Origin: an uncultured Dorea sp.
GTDB lineage: Bacteria; Bacillota; Clostridia; Lachnospirales; Lachnospiraceae
DNA: 46,020 nt
Direction of reading: 5' to 3'
Assembly: GCA_910584575.1 (NCBI GenBank)
Contig: CAJUBG010000029.1
Span: forward strand, 1 to 46,020
Positions 33,425 to 42,907 of the stretch are shown one piece after another; within the stretch, counting starts at the first letter, position 1; each line of letters begins with the position of its first letter. A program made the translations under genes and the position numbers. A model generated the notes under the pieces. It did not search any database and was not told the origin of the DNA. It saw nothing but the letters and a program-made list of their open reading frames with translations.

Positions 33425-33618
33425 ACGATAAAAAATCCACCAAAGAAAGCAGCAGACTATCAGCAACAAAAGACAGTTAAAGGCAAAGCTCGAAGGGCAA
33501 GATAGACTTTCGGTCTTTGCTATACTTAACAATTTCTTAATGATAAATGCAGAAGAATGTGCTATCATAGATTCACAGCACATTGTTAAAAAGAATTTGT
33601 TTTTTGGAGGAAGATATA

Positions 33619-34395
33619 ATGGGAAATCCAAAAATATTACTTTTTGATTTAGATGGCACTTTATTAAGAAATGATAAATCTTTATCTGAATATACTCTGG
33701 AAATATTATCTAAATGTAAAGGATGTGGATATTTAATCGGTATTTCAACATCAAGGGGCGAACAAAATTGTTTGAGCTTTTTAAGAGAAATGAAGCCTGA
33801 TATTCTTATTTCCAGCGGCGGGGCACTGGTATTGGTAAACGAAAAAATCGTTTGTTCTTCTTCTTTTTCGGCAATCGAGACAAAAAACTTTATTGAATCA
33901 GCAAGAAAAATATGCGGTATGGATTGTGAAATTACTGTTGACACATTAGAGGCACATTATTGGAATTATAAAACCGATCCAAAAGAGCAGGATAAAAGCT
34001 GGGGAGACAGCATATATACGGACTTTACAGACTTTAAGCACGAAGCCTTGAAGATATGTGTCGAGATACACCATCCCAACTTGGCACAGAAATTGTGTGG
34101 ACATTTCTCAGAGCTTGACAGCCAGCATTTTTCGGATGGCGACTGGTATAAGTTTACGAAAAGTGGGATTACAAAGGAAAAGGCAATATTAGCAGTATGT
34201 GAAGCATGTCATGCAGATGTATCGGAAATTGCTGCTTTTGGAGATGATTATACAGATATTGGTATGTTAAAGCTATGCGGCATTGGTGTTGCGATGGATA
34301 ATGCGGTACAAGAGGTCAAAGACATTGCTGATGATATCACACTTTCAAATGAGGAGGATGGCGTAGCCACTTATTTAGAAAAATGGATAATTTGA
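33619..34395 (+). CDS. HAD superfamily hydrolase (Cof/IIB type)
   Basis: 258-aa haloacid dehalogenase-fold phosphatase. Motif I DLDGTLL with nucleophile Asp near residue 9; motif II in ISTS; a type IIB cap in the middle; and the C-terminal GDDYTDIGML with GVAMDNAVQEVK (motifs III and IV). Such proteins dephosphorylate sugar phosphates or nucleotides. The ATG at 33619 has GGAGG eight bases before it, preferred over an in-frame TTG at 33583. Codon use is more AT-rich than in the bai genes, like the rest of this graveyard segment, but the gene is intact. Confidence 0.85.
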   Translation: MGNPKILLFDLDGTLLRNDKSLSEYTLEILSKCKGCGYLIGISTSRGEQNCLSFLREMKPDILISSGGALVLVNEKIVCSSSFSAIETKNFIESARKICGMDCEITVDTLEAHYWNYKTDPKEQDKSWGDSIYTDFTDFKHEALKICVEIHHPNLAQKLCGHFSELDSQHFSDGDWYKFTKSGITKEKAILAVCEACHADVSEIAAFGDDYTDIGMLKLCGIGVAMDNAVQEVKDIADDITLSNEEDGVATYLEKWII

Positions 34396-34514
34396 GAAAT
34401 ATATATGAACAGACAAAATATATGCTATTGCAAAAAATAGAGGAATTGTTTGAGAATGCATGATATGGATGATAGCAAGATATTTGGATTTTTACAGAAA
34501 GGCAGGGTACAACA

Positions 34515-35258
34515 GTGACGATAAAACAGCATTTATTCAATGGATATAGCATGGCAGAGGACACACATGACTTGTATTTCGCAATGCAAAACTTAAATCG
34601 GGCAACTATAAAGTATGCTGCTGACATGATTAAAGTCGGGATGAATCTAGCGGATGTTAAAGCATTATGTGAAAATTATTTATTGGAAAATGGCGCGGAT
34701 TCATTTTGGTATTGGGATGTTGGCGCTTTTGTTTTTGCCGGAGATGAAACTGCTGTTTCTGTATCAGGCAAAGATTATAAAGTGGCGGATAAAACCGTAC
34801 AAGAAAATGATATTATCACGATTGATTTAAGTCCTCAAAAGGATAACATTTGGGGAGATTATGCGAGAACACTTGTGATTGAAAATGGTGTTTTATGTGA
34901 TGAAATTGACAGAATAAAAAATGACAAGTGGCGGAGAGGATTACAGATAGAAGAATATCTGCATAAAACTCTAATTGATGTAGCAACGCCCGATATGACA
35001 TTTGAAGAATTATATTATTTCATGAACGACTTGATTGTGAAAAAAGGATTCCTTAACTTGGATTTTCTTGGAAACCTTGGACATTCCATTGTGAAGCATA
35101 AAAATGACAGGATATATATCGAAAAAGGAAACCATAAAAAATTATCAGATGTTGAAATGTTTACCTTTGAACCGCACATTAGTATTCCTAATTCCAAATA
35201 TGGATATAAGAGAGAAGATATCTACTATTTTGATAACGGTAAGTTAATAAAATTATAA
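34515..35258 (+). CDS. M24-family metallopeptidase-like protein
   Basis: 247-aa pita-bread-fold protein related to Xaa-Pro aminopeptidase/creatinase. Metal ligands are visible in order: DLSPQKDNIWGDYART (two Asp), GHSIVKH (His), FEPHISI (Glu) and KREDIYYF (Glu). There is no N-terminal creatinase domain, so it is the short form. The GTG at 34515 has a weak ribosome site; an ATG at 34551 is an alternative start. The gap after the HAD gene holds a 25-codon frame from an ATG at 34384 that may be a remnant of another gene. Substrate unknown. Confidence 0.78.
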   Translation: MTIKQHLFNGYSMAEDTHDLYFAMQNLNRATIKYAADMIKVGMNLADVKALCENYLLENGADSFWYWDVGAFVFAGDETAVSVSGKDYKVADKTVQENDIITIDLSPQKDNIWGDYARTLVIENGVLCDEIDRIKNDKWRRGLQIEEYLHKTLIDVATPDMTFEELYYFMNDLIVKKGFLNLDFLGNLGHSIVKHKNDRIYIEKGNHKKLSDVEMFTFEPHISIPNSKYGYKREDIYYFDNGKLIKL

Positions 35259-35281
35259 ACCGCATAGATGAAAGGATTTTA

Positions 35282-35506
35282 TATGGGAAAACTGCCCTGA
35301 TAGAAAAATGGTTGCGCAACAAGAATTCAATAGAATTTCTTGGCATATGGGAAGAAATGTATAATGCAGACTTCAATGCTGCCGCCTATGAAGAAATCAT
35401 GTTGGAAGCAGGATTAAACCGTTTTATTATGTCGGTTAAGCAATGGGGATCCCGCCAATATTCGAAATTATGCGAGTATAAATTAATTAATATGCCTATC
35501 AAATGA
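35282..35506 (+). pseudogene. KilA-N domain fragment
   Basis: The frame encodes ALIEKWLRNKNSIEFLGIWE and later YEEIMLEAGLNRFIMSVKQW, the centre of KilA-N domain proteins of phages and mobile elements. After KQW the expected continuation (a short Asn/Gly-rich segment followed by YAHKDIAFEF) is gone and the frame runs into unrelated sequence. No ATG or ribosome site fits. Phage- or element-derived remnant. Confidence 0.65.
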
Positions 35507-35511
35507 AGTGA

Positions 35512-35543
35512 TTTAATTTCCCCGAATTCGGGGGAATTAAAAT
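35512..35543. terminator. palindromic hairpin
   Basis: TTTAATTTCCCC pairs with GGGGGAATTAAA around GAATTC. It is a near-perfect palindrome between the KilA-N remnant and the convergent hypothetical gene and can act as a terminator in either direction. Confidence 0.6.
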
Positions 35544-35545
35544 TA

Positions 35546-35806
35546 TCACAGTTTAAGGCTGTCTTCCGCATCTACCCACATCTGCATAATATCCTCAAGA
35601 TACAGCCTTGCATACTCAAGCGGCTCATCTATTGCCAAAGCATTTAAGGCACATTCAGAGCAGGGAGTAGAATTCTTATGTATTTTTGTTTCCCTCATTT
35701 TTGCCCTTATCAGAGTTCGTAACGCCCTGTGGGTGGAAACTTTAAGGGAAAGTTCACCTGCGACAAACTTAGTGTTTTCAAGGGTTAGTGTGGATTTTAA
35801 TACCAA
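35546..35806 (-). CDS. hypothetical protein, possibly a fragment
   Basis: 86-aa frame with only a TTG start and no clear ribosome site. Contains a CSEC pair (TPCSECALNALAI) and an acidic helical C-terminus (YLEDIMQMWVDAEDSLKL). I do not recognise it. The well-formed C-terminus and poor start suggest the tail of a larger, lost gene. Confidence 0.35.
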   Translation of the reverse strand: MVLKSTLTLENTKFVAGELSLKVSTHRALRTLIRAKMRETKIHKNSTPCSECALNALAIDEPLEYARLYLEDIMQMWVDAEDSLKL

Positions 35807-35817
35807 AAATAGAACAA

Positions 35818-35841
35818 GCTGGCAGATGATAATGTGCCAGC
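35818..35841 (-). terminator. hairpin downstream of recQ
   Basis: GCTGGCA pairs with TGCCAGC. On the minus strand it is followed by TTGTTCTATTTTT. It lies about 110 bp past the recQ stop and may end that transcript. Confidence 0.5.
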
Positions 35842-35953
35842 CTGCGCCATACCAGTGAATTCGGTTTAAAATCCTTTACTGCTATTTCCTACAACAAATC
35901 CAGAATTGGCATGATAGGATACTACATTAATGACCAGAGCCATGGTTCACACC

Positions 35954-37813
35954 CTATATATTGGATGCAGTTGCAGAATTAGGGTGCGCCACGGAAAATG
36001 CCGTAATTGTATCCATGAACCTCTGCCCGTATTTCCGGAATTTGTTCTCCCCGACTCCGGATACCGCAAGCATATCCTGACGGTTTTCAGGCATCGTAAC
36101 GCACATTTCAATCAGCGTCTTATCATTGAAAATAATATAGGGCGGCATCCCTTCCTCCTTGGCAATGGTAAGCCGAAGCTGGCGAAGTTCTTCAAATAGC
36201 TTGTACCCCGCACTGGTAAGGGAATCCGTACTCCTTGCCTTTTTCTTTCTGGCTTCGGGTACTTCTTTTTCTTCAAACTTCCGAACCACCACACGAGCCT
36301 CCCCGTTCTTTAGAGCACTGATATCTCCCATCTGAAGCACCGGATATTCCCCGCTGGTCTGGACAATATATCCCTCCCTCTCCATCTGGTCGATTAACAG
36401 ACGGATATCCTTCTCATTTACATCCTCTAACGCGCCGTAGGAACGGTATGCAGTCGCACCCACCTCCCTTAATCTGGCGCGGTTCGCCCCAAGAAGCGTC
36501 CCTGTCACAATACTCTGCCCGTACCTGCCCCTCGTTTCCGCAATACAGTTAATCACCCACTTCGCCGCGTCAGTCATGTCCGCCTCTAAATAATTCCTGT
36601 GACAGTTTCCACAGTTATCGCAGGGCGTCTTTGCCCGTTCTCCAAAATATTCTAATATGTAATTTCTGAGACAGGAGGTAGTCTTACAATATCCCTCCAT
36701 AACATGGAGTCTGTTGGCGTCCCTCTGTCGAATCAGCTCGATATCCTCCTCCTCCATCTCCTCAAATTCCTTCTTTTCAAGAAGAAACTTATTTATCATC
36801 ACGTCTTGCGCCGAGAATAACAGGATACACTGAGAGTTCTCTCCGTCACGCCCTGCGCGTCCCGCCTCCTGGTAGTAATTCTCCATACTCTGGGGCATGT
36901 TGTAGTGGATGACAAACCTTACATTGGACTTATCGATTCCCATGCCAAACGCATTGGTCGCCACCACCACAGACGCCCTGTCGTAGATAAAGTCATCCTG
37001 GTTCTTCTTTCGCGTCTGATTGTCAATTCCTGCATGATAGCTGGTCACTGGGACGCCTCGCTTGAACAGATTTTCGTACAGGGTATCCACATTCTTCCTC
37101 GTCGCACAGTATATAATTCCGCTGTCATTCGGATGTTTTTCAATATAATTTACCACAAAATGATCCTTCTGCTTTCCGGTTAAATGCTCTACTTGATAGT
37201 AGAGGTTCTCTCGGTCAAATCCGGTCACAGTGATATCAGGACGCTGTAATCTTAAGATACACTCAATGTCCGTCTTTACCTCTGCCGTGGCCGTGGCAGT
37301 AAATGCGCTCACGATGGGCCTGTCCGGCAGATGCGCAATAAAGTCAACGATTTTCAGATAGCTTGGCCTGAAATCCTGTCCCCACTGTGAAATACAATGA
37401 GCCTCGTCTACTGTAACCATGGAAATTGCCGCGCTTAAAGCAAAGCGGAGAAACCTGTCGCTTTCCAGTCTCTCAGGCGCAACATAGATGATTTTATACA
37501 CGCCTTTCGCCGCAAAATCAAGAGCTTTTGCTATCTGCGTCTCTGTCAGGGAGGAATTGATGAATGCGGCGTGGATTCCGGCTTCATTTAACGACTTGAC
37601 CTGATCCTGCATCAGAGAAATCAAAGGGGATACGACCAATGTGATTCCTGAAAGCAGCAACGCCGGAACCTGATAGCAGATGGATTTGCCGGCGCCTGTG
37701 GGCATGATTGCCAGAACGTCCCTGCCGGATAGGATTGACTTAATAATGTTCTCCTGGCCTGTTCGGAAGGAATCGTATCCAAAATATTTTTTTAATATAT
37801 TTTCAGCATCCAT
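35954..37813 (-). CDS. recQ: ATP-dependent DNA helicase RecQ
   Basis: 619-aa superfamily 2 helicase that unwinds DNA 3' to 5' in recombination and repair. Walker A MPTGAGKSICYQ, DEAH box VTVDEAHCISQWGQDFRPSY, motif VI QEAGRAGRDGE, the RecQ zinc-binding cysteines (CLRNYILEYFG then CDNCGNC), the RQC winged helix, and a C-terminal HRDC domain (about 535-605) are all present. Length is typical. Its ATG lies 60 bp downstream of the amidase stop, so the two may be co-transcribed. Confidence 0.93.
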   Translation of the reverse strand: MDAENILKKYFGYDSFRTGQENIIKSILSGRDVLAIMPTGAGKSICYQVPALLLSGITLVVSPLISLMQDQVKSLNEAGIHAAFINSSLTETQIAKALDFAAKGVYKIIYVAPERLESDRFLRFALSAAISMVTVDEAHCISQWGQDFRPSYLKIVDFIAHLPDRPIVSAFTATATAEVKTDIECILRLQRPDITVTGFDRENLYYQVEHLTGKQKDHFVVNYIEKHPNDSGIIYCATRKNVDTLYENLFKRGVPVTSYHAGIDNQTRKKNQDDFIYDRASVVVATNAFGMGIDKSNVRFVIHYNMPQSMENYYQEAGRAGRDGENSQCILLFSAQDVMINKFLLEKKEFEEMEEEDIELIRQRDANRLHVMEGYCKTTSCLRNYILEYFGERAKTPCDNCGNCHRNYLEADMTDAAKWVINCIAETRGRYGQSIVTGTLLGANRARLREVGATAYRSYGALEDVNEKDIRLLIDQMEREGYIVQTSGEYPVLQMGDISALKNGEARVVVRKFEEKEVPEARKKKARSTDSLTSAGYKLFEELRQLRLTIAKEEGMPPYIIFNDKTLIEMCVTMPENRQDMLAVSGVGENKFRKYGQRFMDTITAFSVAHPNSATASNI

Positions 37814-37873
37814 ATGGCGTTATCTCCTCCTTGCTATTTCTTCACAAATTAACTCCATAGTTACTTTCCATTA

Positions 37874-38761
37874 TCACCACACCAAATACTGATCAATCCC
37901 ATCCGCAATCCCCGACGCAATCTTAACCTGATACTCCTCCGATGCCATCAGCTGATCCTCCTGCGGATTCGTCATATACCCCATCTCCAATATCGTAGTC
38001 GGAACCTGAGCCCAGTTAATCCCACTCATGGTATCCGTCTCCCACACACGCTCATAACACGCCCCTGTGGCCGCAACCGTACAGTTTAACACACAGTCCG
38101 CCAATGCCCTACTCTGCGCGTAAATCCCACCGTTATACGGATTTCCCGACGTCTGGCAGATTGTCATCATCCCATTTGCGCTGCCGTCCGCAGCCCCGTT
38201 GGCATGAACCCGGACAAACGCATCCGCCCCCGCACCATTGGCAATCTGCGCCCGTTCCGCATTGGAGATATCCACCTCATTCGTCTCACGAATCATCAGA
38301 ACTTCATATCCCCTTCTTATAAGCTCATCCCGCAATTTCAGCGAAACCTGCAAAGTCAGCTCATACTCAGGAAGCCCCGTTGCAACACCGCTGGTTCCTC
38401 CTGCAACTTTAGGCTTCGTCTCTGCCGTCCCTGGACCGATTGGTTCTTGTTCGCTGTTCCCCCGAAGCTGGTGCCCCGCGTCAATCGCTACCAGATACCC
38501 ATTCTTACCAGTTTCCTGTTCTTCTTCGGCTGCCTCGCCTTCGGAAATTATTTCCCCCTCCAACTGTCCTTCCGGCTCACCCTCGCCGTTCTGTGCTTCT
38601 TCCTCCTTATCTCCATCTTCTTCACCCATTTCTTCCTCCTGCTTTGCTTCCTTCTGAACTTCTTTCTTATCCTCAGCAGGCTTTTCCATATTCGCTTTAC
38701 CACAGCCCATGCATAAAGCTGCGGCTGCCAATATCCATATTACAGACTTTCCAAGCTTCAT
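37874..38761 (-). CDS. N-acetylmuramoyl-L-alanine amidase lipoprotein
   Basis: 295-aa Amidase_3 enzyme that cuts the amide between MurNAc and L-Ala in peptidoglycan. The N-terminus is a lipoprotein signal (hydrophobic core, then ALCMGC). A long Glu/Lys-rich low-complexity linker (about 25-85) spans the wall. The catalytic domain starts LVAIDAGHQ (zinc His), continues ANGAGADAFVRVHANGA (second His) and ends with TTILEMGYMTNPQED (catalytic Glu). The start at 38761 has GGAAG upstream; a longer version begins 11 codons earlier without support. It may act in cell separation. Confidence 0.88.
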   Translation of the reverse strand: MKLGKSVIWILAAAALCMGCGKANMEKPAEDKKEVQKEAKQEEEMGEEDGDKEEEAQNGEGEPEGQLEGEIISEGEAAEEEQETGKNGYLVAIDAGHQLRGNSEQEPIGPGTAETKPKVAGGTSGVATGLPEYELTLQVSLKLRDELIRRGYEVLMIRETNEVDISNAERAQIANGAGADAFVRVHANGAADGSANGMMTICQTSGNPYNGGIYAQSRALADCVLNCTVAATGACYERVWETDTMSGINWAQVPTTILEMGYMTNPQEDQLMASEEYQVKIASGIADGIDQYLVW

Positions 38762-38852
38762 TTCACTTCCACTCCCTGATTTCCAATACTTCATACTTGC
38801 TAACCGCCTGTCACATCCTTTATTTTATCTTTCTTTATACCAGAAAGCAATC

Positions 38853-38889
38853 AAAAAAACGATACATCTCTCTCAAAATGTATCGTTTT
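38853..38889 (-). terminator. terminator after murA
   Basis: AAAACGATACAT pairs with ATGTATCGTTTT; on the minus strand it ends in seven T. It separates murA from the amidase gene. Confidence 0.9.
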
Positions 38890-38900
38890 CGTCTCTATCC

Positions 38901-40193
38901 CTATCCTATTTTCAATCGAAATTTCTGAGCCTCTTTCTCTGAGCCAACCTTCTCAATAATCGCGCCTATCCCACGGAGCTTCTCGTCAAACCTCTCATAA
39001 CCTCTCTGGATATACACAATATCATCCACAATCGTAATACCATCCGTCGCAAGTCCGGCAATACAGAGAGCCGCGCCTGCCCGAAGATCCGGCGCACTCA
39101 CTCTCGCCCCAGAGAAACGCTTAATCCCCTCAATGGTCGCAGAATTGCCTTCCACCTTAATACACGCACCCATCCTTGCAAGCTCATCCAAATATTTAAA
39201 ACGATTCTCAAAGATACTCTCTGTAATCGTACTTGTCCCCTTACACAGAGCCAAAGTAACGCCAATCTGCGGCTGCATATCCGTCGGGAAGCCTGGATAT
39301 GGAAGTGTCTTGACATGTGTGCTTGTCAAATCTCCCTTGGAAACCACACGCACAGCGTCGTCAAATTCCTCCACCTCACAGCCAATCTCCAATAGCTTCG
39401 CAATCGTAGCCTCCAGATGCTTAGGGATGACATTCAAAACCGTAACATCCCCTCTGGTCGCCGCCGCCGCGAACATAAATGTCCCTGCTTCAATCTGATC
39501 CGGAATTACAGAATATTCTGTACGGTGTAAATGCTGAACGCCGCGTATTTTAATCACATCTGTTCCGGCGCCCCGAATGTTAGCGCCCATGCTGTTCAGG
39601 AAATTCGCAACGTCTACCACATGCGGCTCTTTCGCCACATTCTCCATGATCGTAAGACCTTCCGCCATTGTCGCCGCCATCATGACATTGATTGTCGCGC
39701 CGACACTGACTACGTCAAAATAAATATGTTTACCCACCAGACGGTCTGCTTCCGCAATTATCTTCCCGTGTTCAATCTCAACATCCGCACCCAGGGCACG
39801 AAAACCCTTGAGATGCTGGTCAATCGGCCTGCTTCCGATATTGCACCCGCCCGGAAGCGCCACTTCCGCATGTTTATATTTACCAAGCAGAGCGCCTAAC
39901 AGATAATAAGACGCACGTATCTTCTTGATATAATCGTATTCTATGTCAACACTGTTAATATTCTTCCCGTTAATCTTTACTGTATGGCGGTCAACTCTGC
40001 GGACACTCGCGCCGATTCCTGTAATTGCATCAAGTAATACATTGATATCATTCACATCCGGAAGATTATCAACTAACACCGTATCATCTGTCATGATTGA
40101 TGCGGCAAGAATCGCAAGTGCGGCATTCTTCGCTCCCCCGATCTCCACTTCACCTACAAGCGGATGGCCTCCTTTTATGATATATTGTTCCAT
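38901..40193 (-). CDS. murA: UDP-N-acetylglucosamine 1-carboxyvinyltransferase
   Basis: 430-aa MurA, first committed step of peptidoglycan synthesis: transfer of enolpyruvate to UDP-GlcNAc. The catalytic cysteine loop is intact (LPGGCNIGSRPIDQH), so fosfomycin sensitivity by the usual route is expected. The N-terminus IGGAKNAALAILAA and the C-terminal DLRAGAALCIAGLA…YIQRGYERFDEKL are standard. The ATG at 40193 has GAGGTG seven bases upstream; a GTG three codons earlier is unlikely. It stands alone, with a terminator after it. Confidence 0.96.
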   Translation of the reverse strand: MEQYIIKGGHPLVGEVEIGGAKNAALAILAASIMTDDTVLVDNLPDVNDINVLLDAITGIGASVRRVDRHTVKINGKNINSVDIEYDYIKKIRASYYLLGALLGKYKHAEVALPGGCNIGSRPIDQHLKGFRALGADVEIEHGKIIAEADRLVGKHIYFDVVSVGATINVMMAATMAEGLTIMENVAKEPHVVDVANFLNSMGANIRGAGTDVIKIRGVQHLHRTEYSVIPDQIEAGTFMFAAAATRGDVTVLNVIPKHLEATIAKLLEIGCEVEEFDDAVRVVSKGDLTSTHVKTLPYPGFPTDMQPQIGVTLALCKGTSTITESIFENRFKYLDELARMGACIKVEGNSATIEGIKRFSGARVSAPDLRAGAALCIAGLATDGITIVDDIVYIQRGYERFDEKLRGIGAIIEKVGSEKEAQKFRLKIG

Positions 40194-40400
40194 GTGCTGC
40201 ACCTCAATGTCTAAAATTTATTACTCTCATCTTTCATCTATACTTTATTATCCGTATTCTCACATATATTAAACTCGGAAAACTCTGGTTTTTCTCTCTG
40301 ATTTATCCTTAAGTACATATAGCCTGCGTGGATATTATACCACAGATTTCGGATTTGTAAAATATTTTTTAATAAACATGTAACTTATTCGTAATATTTA

Positions 40401-40901
40401 TTACGAAACGATCACGGAACCGAGAACCGAATCAACCGTATCTTCAAGAGACTGCCCGTCTTCGCAGACGGTGATATCCGCATATTTTTCAAATATCCGG
40501 ACTCTCTCATCGTAAAGGTCACGCAAAGTCTGATTCGGTTTTAACACAACGCCTCTGTTTTTGGCATCGCTTAATCTCTTATTTATTGTTTCAAAAGAAG
40601 CCTGTAAATATACTACTTTCCCAATCTCTTTGTAATGTTTCATGGCGTTTTCACAATACACCACGCTTCCGCCCGGCGAGATTACGGTCCTTCTCGCGGC
40701 AACCTTCGCATTCACACGGTCCTCCACATCCAGAAAACCTTCAATGCCTCTTTCCTTAATGATATCCTTTAATAATTTGCCTTCTTCCTCCTGTATTAAC
40801 AAATCTGTATCTATAAAACCATATCCCAGTTGTTTTGCTACAATAACCCCTACCGTACTTTTCCCAACCGCAGGCATGCCAATGAATATGATATTATCCA
40901 T
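40401..40901 (-). CDS. aroK: shikimate kinase
   Basis: 166-aa P-loop kinase that phosphorylates shikimate in aromatic amino acid synthesis. Walker A GMPAVGKSTVG, FIDTDLLIQ (shikimate/Mg site), ISPGGSVVY (the GG loop) and the lid with NRGVVLKPNQTLRDL are visible. The ATG at 40901 has GGGAGGA upstream; a longer frame of 56 extra codons is rejected because it lacks a ribosome site. Somewhat divergent, so a related small-molecule kinase cannot be fully excluded. Confidence 0.85.
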   Translation of the reverse strand: MDNIIFIGMPAVGKSTVGVIVAKQLGYGFIDTDLLIQEEEGKLLKDIIKERGIEGFLDVEDRVNAKVAARRTVISPGGSVVYCENAMKHYKEIGKVVYLQASFETINKRLSDAKNRGVVLKPNQTLRDLYDERVRIFEKYADITVCEDGQSLEDTVDSVLGSVIVS

Positions 40902-41013
40902 CCGCCTTCCTCCCTTATCAATTTGTTTATCTATATACACGTTCAATATTTTAACATATCTTCTTGGATTCGTCCACCCCTTGTATATTTTCGGCAAATA
41001 CGCAGAGAATAGT

Positions 41014-41370
41014 TTAGTAAAATCTTCTCCTGCAATTTCTATACTCACATCTTCTCTGGCACAGCTCATGGTAAGTCATTACCTGTATCAACTCCATCAA
41101 CCAGTCGCCTGTCTCTCCTTCTTCTTCTGCCATCCGGTCATAGATTCTCCTGCACATCATCCGTAGCTGAAGCTGATCCGGATATTCATCATACATCATG
41201 CTTCCGTCATATTCCATCCGGTCACATTCCTCCTCTACGTATGGAAGCAGGCGTTTTGCAGCTTTGGGATAAATGCTTTTCATGTAGTCTAAGTCCCTTC
41301 TCATAACTCTTTCATCATCATACAGTAACGGCATTGGATGTGTCATATAAAAAGGTAATCGATTGTCCAT
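41014..41370 (-). CDS. hypothetical protein
   Basis: 118-aa protein rich in Met, Tyr, Arg and acidic residues (DDERVMRRDLDYMKSIYPKAAKRLLPYVEEECDRMEYDGSM begins in two parts), ending with a Cys/Arg-rich tail (CQRRCEYRNCRRRFY). No domain recognised, no membrane segment. An ATG start with GGAGTGG upstream supports translation. It is upstream of shikimate kinase on the same strand with a gap of about 110 bp. It looks like a small conserved Lachnospiraceae protein. Confidence 0.6.
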   Translation of the reverse strand: MDNRLPFYMTHPMPLLYDDERVMRRDLDYMKSIYPKAAKRLLPYVEEECDRMEYDGSMMYDEYPDQLQLRMMCRRIYDRMAEEEGETGDWLMELIQVMTYHELCQRRCEYRNCRRRFY

Positions 41371-41655
41371 GGAATCTCCACTCCTAAGATAAGTATATAT
41401 TGTATCATATGCGTAAAATGGAGATATGTGCTATTCTAAGCATCTATTAGCTTTTACAACTAAATTTTGTCAATTCTTGTCGAACGAAAAAGGTTGATTT
41501 TAAATGGTTCTTTTTGTATAGTTAATTTAATATCTTTGCCTGCTTCGTCAGGCAAACTTTTTAGAAATTCTGTGTCAATTTTCTGACATTTTACCTGTTT
41601 TTTGTTGCGCCATTAATGCCTCTTATATTATACTGGAAGGAGGAACAGACAGTCT

Positions 41656-42513
41656 ATGAATACGCAGGATGGAAATTTACAGTGGCATCCCGCTTTTAGC
41701 GCCGTACTGCATATTGAATTTGAGGATGAACTGGAACACCTTTATTTTCATGATGAATTTCCACTCAGCAGACAACCTATGCGGATGGATATTCTCATCA
41801 TTAAGAAGAATCCTGATATACAGCTCAGAAAAAATATCGGACAGATTTTCCGAACCTATAACATTATAGAATATAAGCCTCCTGGCGTTTCTCTAAGTCT
41901 CAATCATTTTTATAAGGCTTATGGATATGCCTGCTTCTTTCAGTCCGATACGGAAAAGGAATGTGAAATTGAGCCGGATGAAATTACTATTACATACGTA
42001 TGCTATCATTATCCGAGAAAATTGTTGAAATGTTTGACACTGTCCATGAATATATCTGTCAGGAAAAAGGAAGCTGGTATCTATTATTTAGAGGGAACAT
42101 TTTTCAAAATGCAGTTATTGGTTACAAGCAGATTATCCTCCGAACAAAATTATTGGCTGTCACATCTTCGGAATAATCTGAAACCAAAGGGAACAGTTCG
42201 AGATTTATTAGAACACTATGAAATAAAGAGAAATTCTCCTTATTATCAAGCAGTTGTTACTCTAATCTTGCGTGCAAACGAACATCTATTAAAGGAGGAA
42301 AGAAATATGCTGCCGGTTTTAGAGGAAATATTTGCCGACGAATTAAAACGTTTAGAAGAACGTGGCGTTATTGCCGGTGAAAAGAAGGGACTTGACCAGG
42401 GCATCGAGCTTGCCAAAACAGTGCTAAGACTTTCCCAGAATGGTATTTCTCCCGATGATATCGTAAGCAAGTACAATATTACGGAAGACATCGTCAAAAA
42501 GGTATTAAGCTAA
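41656..42513 (+). CDS. PD-(D/E)XK nuclease-like family protein
   Basis: 285-aa protein. The N-terminal region has MDILIIKK followed by NIIEYKPP, an Asp…Glu-x-Lys arrangement like the PD-(D/E)XK nuclease core seen in Rpn-type recombination-promoting nucleases and related Lachnospiraceae families. The C-terminus (about 215-285) is a charged helical stretch ending GISPDDIVSKYNITEDIVKKVL, a small helix-turn-helix-like repeat found in the same families. AAGGAGG is twelve bases upstream of the ATG. Function unproven. Confidence 0.6.
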   Translation: MNTQDGNLQWHPAFSAVLHIEFEDELEHLYFHDEFPLSRQPMRMDILIIKKNPDIQLRKNIGQIFRTYNIIEYKPPGVSLSLNHFYKAYGYACFFQSDTEKECEIEPDEITITYVCYHYPRKLLKCLTLSMNISVRKKEAGIYYLEGTFFKMQLLVTSRLSSEQNYWLSHLRNNLKPKGTVRDLLEHYEIKRNSPYYQAVVTLILRANEHLLKEERNMLPVLEEIFADELKRLEERGVIAGEKKGLDQGIELAKTVLRLSQNGISPDDIVSKYNITEDIVKKVLS

Positions 42514-42679
42514 ACGTCCCTTACAGAACATCTGATAAAATAAAAAAAGTACAAAAGATAAATATGGGTGAAACTAGAGAGGGTTTGATATTATTTTTTC
42601 CAGTTTCGCATGATTTTATTGATTTTCTTCCTAAAATCGCATATAGTAAGAATAACCTAAATAAAAGGAGAATTTAGTT

Positions 42680-42907
42680 ATGGTTGTTACAGCGACAGAA
42701 TTTAAAGCTAATTTCGGTAAGTATCTTGAATTAATTGCCAAGGAAGATATCTTTATTACTCGTAACGGAAAAACAGTTGCTAAAGTTGTAAATCCCCAAA
42801 TTTCTGCTGTGGATTCCTTGCGCGGAATGCTTGGTGGCATTTCCTCTGATATAGATATGGATTCTTTGCGAGAGGAGCGTCTTTTAAAATATGAAAATAA
42901 TGTGTGA
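42680..42907 (+). CDS. Phd/YefM-family antitoxin
   Basis: 75-aa antitoxin: MVVTATEFKANFGKYLELIA…ITRNGKTVAKVV is the standard Phd/YefM N-terminal DNA-binding fold, and the C-terminal 25 residues are the flexible toxin-neutralising tail. AAAGGAG lies upstream of the ATG. It overlaps the downstream toxin by 17 bp and probably represses its own promoter. Confidence 0.88.
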   Translation: MVVTATEFKANFGKYLELIAKEDIFITRNGKTVAKVVNPQISAVDSLRGMLGGISSDIDMDSLREERLLKYENNV

